Assembly (NCBI GenBank): GCA_003230195.1
Contig: QIHH01000093.1
Span: 1-10,088, forward strand
Origin: Gammaproteobacteria bacterium
GTDB lineage: Bacteria; Pseudomonadota; Gammaproteobacteria; SZUA-140
Length of the DNA stretch: 10,088 nt
Reading direction: 5' to 3'
Shown: one piece after another, positions 7,191 through 10,088 of the stretch
Layout: each line of letters starts with the position of its first letter
How positions within the stretch are numbered: the first letter of the stretch is position 1
The notes under the pieces: generated by a model
Told to the model about the DNA's origin: nothing
The model's database searches: none
Seen by the model: the letters and a program-made list of their open reading frames with translations, nothing else
Position numbers and translations under genes: made by a program

Positions 7191-8096
7191 ATGCGCAAGT
7201 GTTCTGTTGCCCGGATGGTCAGGGTAATCGCTTTGGTTAATTTTTTACTGCTGCCAGTTGTTGCTTGGGGGGGAGTTGGCAGTGATCCTAGGCCCTCTTC
7301 ATTTCAGTGGCTTAGTGCTGAACGGATCGATAATTTTGATCTACTGGCGAGTGCTAAGGGTGTGTCGGTATCTGGTGATTCATTGGATTTATCGTTACCG
7401 CTAGCAGCGTCACCGGCATCTGTTAATGTGTTAAGCAGTCCCGATTGGGATGGGTTAAAAAAGGATACGGCCTATTTTCTGGGTTACCAACTCTCCATTA
7501 TCGGTGTGCTTTATGTGATGCCTGCCAGTATCTCCGGCTGGACAGATGAGACCAAGGATGACTTTAGTCTCCAGCAGTACAAGGATAATGTCAGCCGAAT
7601 TGTCTGGGATAAAGATGACTGGTGGCTGAACTACGTTTTGCATCCTTACTGGGGCGGTACCTATTATGTGCGAGCTCAGGAGCGAGGTTTTGGTCCGGTG
7701 GGTTCGTTCTGGTATGCGGTAACGTTGTCATCTCTTTATGAGTTTGGCGCGGAGGCATTTTTTGAAGAGCCCTCAATACAGGATCTTATCGTGACGCCAG
7801 TGGCGGGCTATTTTGTGGGTAAATATTTTATGGAGACACGCGCCGATATCCTGAAAAAACCGGCGGGTCAGTTAACGGGTACCGATAAATTTATATTGGT
7901 GATGACCGATCCCATTGGCGCAATGAACAAAAAAGTTGAAAGCTGGTTTGGTGGTAATGCTTCGGTATCACTGCGTCCTATGTTGGGGCCGCAATTTCAA
8001 ACTGCTTTTGTTAACGAAACTCGCTTTGGAGAGAACAATCAACAGAGATACATAGGGTCGTCTGACTTTGGTATGAAAATGACCATGCGCTGGTAA
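7191..8096 (+). CDS. DUF3943-family envelope protein
   Basis: A 301-residue exported protein. An N-terminal signal peptide (positive residues 2-11, hydrophobic core about 12-26) is followed by a low-complexity linker and then a hydrophobic region near 95-112. The diagnostic part is about residues 141-210: DDWWLNYVLHPYWGGTYY, then RGFGPVGSFWY, then YEFGAEAFFEEPSIQDLIVTP, the pattern of DUF3943 proteins. These are found in Gram-negative bacteria, probably at the outer membrane or periplasmic face, with no established function. The C-terminus ends in an aromatic residue (MRW) after alternating beta-like text, compatible with an outer-membrane strand. The ATG is preceded by AGGA (7181-7184) at 6 bp. 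The gene lies 270 bp after czcA across the MITE-like element and could be part of the metal-response set or an unrelated neighbour. Confidence 0.8.
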   Translation: MRKCSVARMVRVIALVNFLLLPVVAWGGVGSDPRPSSFQWLSAERIDNFDLLASAKGVSVSGDSLDLSLPLAASPASVNVLSSPDWDGLKKDTAYFLGYQLSIIGVLYVMPASISGWTDETKDDFSLQQYKDNVSRIVWDKDDWWLNYVLHPYWGGTYYVRAQERGFGPVGSFWYAVTLSSLYEFGAEAFFEEPSIQDLIVTPVAGYFVGKYFMETRADILKKPAGQLTGTDKFILVMTDPIGAMNKKVESWFGGNASVSLRPMLGPQFQTAFVNETRFGENNQQRYIGSSDFGMKMTMRW

Positions 8097-8151
8097 TTGC
8101 TGCGAGTCTGTGAGCAAAGCTTGCGTGATTATTCGCAGGTCTGTGTGATGC

Positions 8152-8198
8152 TTTTAGAAAGTCTCTGATTTATTCTGGACGAAGTAGACAGAGTGCCC
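8152..8198 (+). repeat. 47-bp repeat, copy A (element end)
   Basis: This stretch (opening TTTTAGAAAGTCTCTG, ending GAGTGCCC) aligns without gaps to 8667-8713 in the same orientation with 37 of 47 bases identical. It shares the CTCTG-TTTATTC core that forms the inverted ends of the 211-bp element upstream of the CDF gene, so it is probably an isolated end of the same element family. Its GAGTGCCC pairs with GGGCACTC at 8227-8234, giving a hairpin with a 28-nt loop. No matching right-hand end was found close by. Confidence 0.6.
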
Positions 8199-8248
8199 TT
8201 TTACGAGAATCAATAACTTTTTGAGGGGGCACTCAATCATTCGACTTC

Positions 8249-8589
8249 CTACTGCAACTCGACTCGTCCATTAATATTGATCTGTATTGTTTGAGCTCCC
8301 GCTTCAAGTGTTGGTGGTATCATCTGTTTTGAACTATCCATGGAATGTATTTCAGGTTGAGTCTGCTCAACGGCGTTGCTGATTTTTTATTGACTTGATG
8401 TGAACGGTTTTTTGGGTCACTTCCTTTTTCTTGCGCATAAAGTATTGCGACTAGAATATCATTTTTAATTTCATTCGAAGCCGTTGCTGATAGATTGATC
8501 TGGTTGTAATGCAATTTCTCAGCATCAGCCCATGTTACCTGAGTTAAAAATAGTGAAGCTAATAAACCTGTTAAAATTATTTTTGACAT
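8249..8589 (-). pseudogene. Broken SIMPL-domain (DUF541) periplasmic protein
   Basis: On the minus strand, ATG at 8589 is preceded by a good ribosome binding site (AAAGGGAA) and opens a protein with a signal peptide ending TWA-D, then EKLHYNQINLSATASNEIKN and LVAILYAQEKGSDP, typical of the N-terminus of SIMPL/DUF541 (YggE-like) proteins. The open frame runs only 89 codons to 8320 because of a one-base loss in a run of six A (8382-8387 region). Shifting frame there gives ISNAVEQTQ, which continues the family pattern (VNKxISNAVEQT). Soon after comes PPTLEAGAQTIQI then NGRVELQ and a stop at 8249-8251, which resembles the extreme C-terminus of the same family. About 130-150 middle residues are therefore missing. 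The gene carries an internal deletion plus a frameshift and should be inactive. It is flanked by the two 47-bp repeat copies. Confidence 0.7.
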
Positions 8590-8666
8590 AAATTTTCCCT
8601 TTAAAATCTACAATTTTAACTGCATTTTTAGCTTCTTCTATCGCGGCCTACGCAAGCATCTAAAGG

Positions 8667-8713
8667 TATTAAGAAGCCTCTGCTTTATTCTGAGTGAAGT
8701 AGATAGTGTGCCC
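8667..8713 (+). repeat. 47-bp repeat, copy B (left end of 211-bp element)
   Basis: Second copy of the 47-bp repeat, 37 of 47 identical to 8152-8198 and 515 bp away in direct orientation. Its first part, TTAAGAAGCCTCTGCTTTATTC (8669-8690), is also the inverted partner of 8857-8879. The two direct copies bracket the SIMPL pseudogene. Confidence 0.65.
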
Positions 8714-8879
8714 TCTGGGCATTATGATCTAAAATGCTCAGATTTCCTATGCCCTATAAGTTATGATTATTACATTAGAAGGTGCACCCAAAGGGCATTT
8801 CACCCTTGGGGTACAACGCAAAAACTGGATGTTTTAGACGTAAGATGCGAGTTCATGAATAAATTCAGAGGTTCCTTAA
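8669..8879. mobile_element. 211-bp MITE-like element with TTAAG(A/G) inverted ends
   Basis: The left end TTAAGAAGCCTCTGCTTTATTC (8669-8690) matches the reverse complement of the right end (8857-8879) at about 19 of 22 positions with one gap. The outermost TTAA may be part of the ends or a TTAA target duplication. The interior has no meaningful ORF but holds two hairpins: TGCCC/GGGCA with a TCT loop (8709-8721) and a 10-bp stem with one mismatch, ACCCAAAGGG (8786-8795) with CCCTTGGGGT (8803-8812). No transposase is present, so it is non-autonomous. It ends 9 bp before the GTG and 15 bp before the ATG of the CDF gene, so promoter and leader of that gene must lie inside the element or upstream of it. 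Transposon family not identified. Confidence 0.6.
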
Positions 8880-8894
8880 CCATGCGATGTGATA

Positions 8895-9782
8895 ATGGGG
8901 CATGAGCATCACCATCACGATGTAGAGACGATGGGCGATCGTCGCCTAGTCTGGGCCATTGCTATTAACATGCTGTTGACGCTGGCGCAGGTGGTCGGCG
9001 GTATCATCTCCGGTAGTTTGGCGCTGATTGCCGATGCGCTGCACAATTTCAGTGATGCCGCGTCGTTATTGATTGCACTGGTGGCGCGCAAGATTGGTCG
9101 ACAACCCGCGGATCATTTCAAAACCTTTGGTTACAAGCGAGCCGAGATAATTGCTGCGCTGATCAATCTGGTCACACTGGTAATTATTGGGCTTTATCTT
9201 ATCTATGCAGCGCTATGGCGCATTTATGAACCGCAAATTATCGAGGGCTGGATGGTGGTTATCGTTGCCAGCATAGCGTTGGTCATTGATGTAATCACCG
9301 CCGTTTTGACCTACACGATGTCGAAACAGAGTATGAACATGCGCGCCGCTTTTTTGCATAACGTCTCCGATGCATTGGCTTCAGTGGGTGTTATTGTTGC
9401 GGGTAGCTTGATCTTGCTCTATGAGTGGTACTGGACTGATACTGTGCTGACATTGATGATTGCTGGCTATGTGCTCTATCAGGCCGCAACGATGCTGCCT
9501 AGAACCATCCATATTCTTATGCAAGGGACGCCGCAAGAGGTCATCATCAACGATGTTATCCAGGCGATGGAAGAAACTGCTGGGGTATCAAATGTTCACC
9601 ATGTGCATGTCTGGCAGATGGATGAGCACCACAACTCTCTGGAAGCGCATGTCGTGATTGGTGACGTTAGTGAGATGGAGATCGTTAAAGCTCAGTTAAA
9701 AACTGAGCTGGAGAAGCACTTCAATATTTCGCACTCGACGCTGGAGTTTGAAGTCGACCACTGTGGCAGAGGGTGTTGTTAG
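8895..9782 (+). CDS. czcD: Cation diffusion facilitator, Zn/Cd/Co exporter (CzcD/ZitB-like)
   Basis: A CDF-family metal/proton antiporter of 295 residues from ATG 8895 (297 from GTG 8889; numbers below use the GTG). The N-terminus carries a GHEHHHHD metal-binding patch. Six membrane helices span about 21-225. The transport site is intact: HxxxD in TM2 (H52, D56 in LHNFSD) and HxxxD in TM5 (H157, D161 in LHNVSD), the set found in Zn/Cd-transporting members. The cytoplasmic C-terminal domain (about 215-297) has the typical VSNVHHVHVWQMDEHH stretch and ends with DHCGRGCC, an extra Cys-rich tail. It would move metal from cytoplasm to periplasm, feeding the RND pump encoded upstream. Neither start has a good ribosome binding site; ATG 8895 gives the more usual MGHEH opening. 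A mobile-element end lies just upstream, and a strong terminator follows. The symbol is by family resemblance. Confidence 0.9.
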   Translation: MGHEHHHHDVETMGDRRLVWAIAINMLLTLAQVVGGIISGSLALIADALHNFSDAASLLIALVARKIGRQPADHFKTFGYKRAEIIAALINLVTLVIIGLYLIYAALWRIYEPQIIEGWMVVIVASIALVIDVITAVLTYTMSKQSMNMRAAFLHNVSDALASVGVIVAGSLILLYEWYWTDTVLTLMIAGYVLYQAATMLPRTIHILMQGTPQEVIINDVIQAMEETAGVSNVHHVHVWQMDEHHNSLEAHVVIGDVSEMEIVKAQLKTELEKHFNISHSTLEFEVDHCGRGCC

Positions 9783-9785
9783 TAC

Positions 9786-9831
9786 TTAAAACCTCGATCT
9801 CTGGATGCCATGCTAGCGGTCGAGGTTTTAA
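9786..9831 (+). terminator. Rho-independent terminator after the CDF gene
   Basis: A perfect 12-bp inverted repeat, TTAAAACCTCGA (9786-9797) and TCGAGGTTTTAA (9820-9831), with a 22-nt loop, starts 3 bp after the stop codon. The stem ends in TTTT on the plus strand and reads AAAA at its start, so it could work in both directions. The loop is longer than usual. Confidence 0.65.
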
Positions 9832-9848
9832 CCGATATGTTTGATGGT

Positions 9849-9986
9849 GAGACCTTTGCATGAGTCTATTTTCCGCTCCGGCTACGTTATAAATGATTTT
9901 AAAACAGTCATTTACTTCGTGCAAACTCCGTTTTTCGACCATTTATGTCTTGCCGGAATGAAAACGGGTTCTCGTACAAAGGTCTC
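9849..9986. mobile_element. 138-bp MITE-like element, IS5-like GAGACCTTTG ends
   Basis: The segment begins GAGACCTTTG (9849-9858) and ends with the perfect complement CAAAGGTCTC (9977-9986). The similarity extends over 47 bp on each side (9849-9895 and 9940-9986): after the first ten bases the arms share GAG, TTTTC, TCCGGC and ATAAATG blocks with small gaps. GAGACCTTTGCA ends recall IS5-family elements, from memory. The 44-bp centre has a short AAATGA/TCATTT hairpin and no ORF. No clear target duplication is visible. An internal TTCGTGCAAA (9916-9925) looks like a decayed extra end, suggesting an older nested insertion or internal deletion of a full IS. It lies 17 bp past the CDF terminator. 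Confidence 0.68.
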
Positions 9987-10053
9987 TCACGGTATCACCT
10001 GAATTCGTATCATAAGTGCATACCCTCTGAAATAAACAAGACTCAGGGTTACC

Positions 10054-10088
10054 ATGCAAGGCTACGAAACCAACAGCAGAGGCTACCA
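10054..10088 (+). CDS. Start of an unidentified ORF, cut by window end
   Basis: ATG at 10054 opens a frame that stays open to the window end (MQGYETNSRGY). AGGG at 10045-10048 could serve as ribosome binding site, although close to the ATG. Eleven codons are too few to recognise a family. The region 9987-10053 before it holds nothing else I can support. Confidence 0.3.
   Translation, partial: MQGYETNSRGY

Noticed and set aside
8191..8234. GAGTGCCC/GGGCACTC hairpin as a terminator
   Set aside because: Long 28-nt loop and no T-run on either strand; more likely a subterminal feature of repeat copy A.
8152..8713. CRISPR array from the repeated 47-bp motif
   Set aside because: Only two direct copies 515 bp apart with 79% identity and a gene between them.
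8708..8905. 65-codon plus-strand ORF before the CDF gene
   Set aside because: It runs through the interior and right end of the 211-bp inverted-repeat element and has no protein-like features.

Overview
This window looks like a metal-resistance island from a gammaproteobacterium with a moderate GC content. That placement rests on the style of the encoded proteins (HME-type RND efflux, CDF exporter, DUF3943 and SIMPL/DUF541 proteins); I cannot name a genus. The core is a tight plus-strand operon: a small periplasmic His/Cys protein of the CzcI kind (709-1026), an outer-membrane factor czcC (1106-2425), a periplasmic adaptor czcB with a long His/Asp/Glu-rich leader (2429-3700) and an inner-membrane RND pump czcA (3717-6920). 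Together they should form a trans-envelope proton-driven pump that expels divalent cations (Zn/Co/Cd most likely) from the periplasm. A DUF3943 envelope protein (7191-8096) follows, and a CDF-family Zn/Cd/Co exporter (8895-9782; an upstream GTG at 8889 is possible) lies further down. A CDF pump moves metal from cytoplasm to periplasm, where the RND pump can pick it up, so the two systems fit together functionally. No metal-responsive regulator is encoded in the window.

The gaps between the genes are mostly remnants of mobile DNA. Positions 1 to about 500 are non-coding, structured-looking DNA that I read tentatively as the 5' part of a degraded group II intron. Directly after czcA sits a 150-bp inverted-repeat element (6942-7091) with a near-perfect 8-bp target duplication and GTAA termini, like an IS66-derived MITE. 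Two 47-bp direct repeats (8152-8198 and 8667-8713, 79% identical) flank a wrecked SIMPL/DUF541 gene on the minus strand. The second copy is also the left end of a 211-bp inverted-repeat element (8669-8879) that ends only 15 bp before the preferred CDF start. After the CDF gene come a strong terminator (9786-9831) and a 138-bp element with 47-bp imperfect terminal inverted repeats (9849-9986) resembling IS5-family ends. A partial ORF begins at 10054 and runs off the window.

No tRNA, rRNA or CRISPR array was seen. The most unexpected items are the three distinct families of short non-autonomous elements occupying the intergenic spaces of one resistance cluster, the SIMPL pseudogene with an internal deletion plus a frameshift, and an unusual His/Asp-rich cytoplasmic loop after the fourth membrane helix of CzcA.
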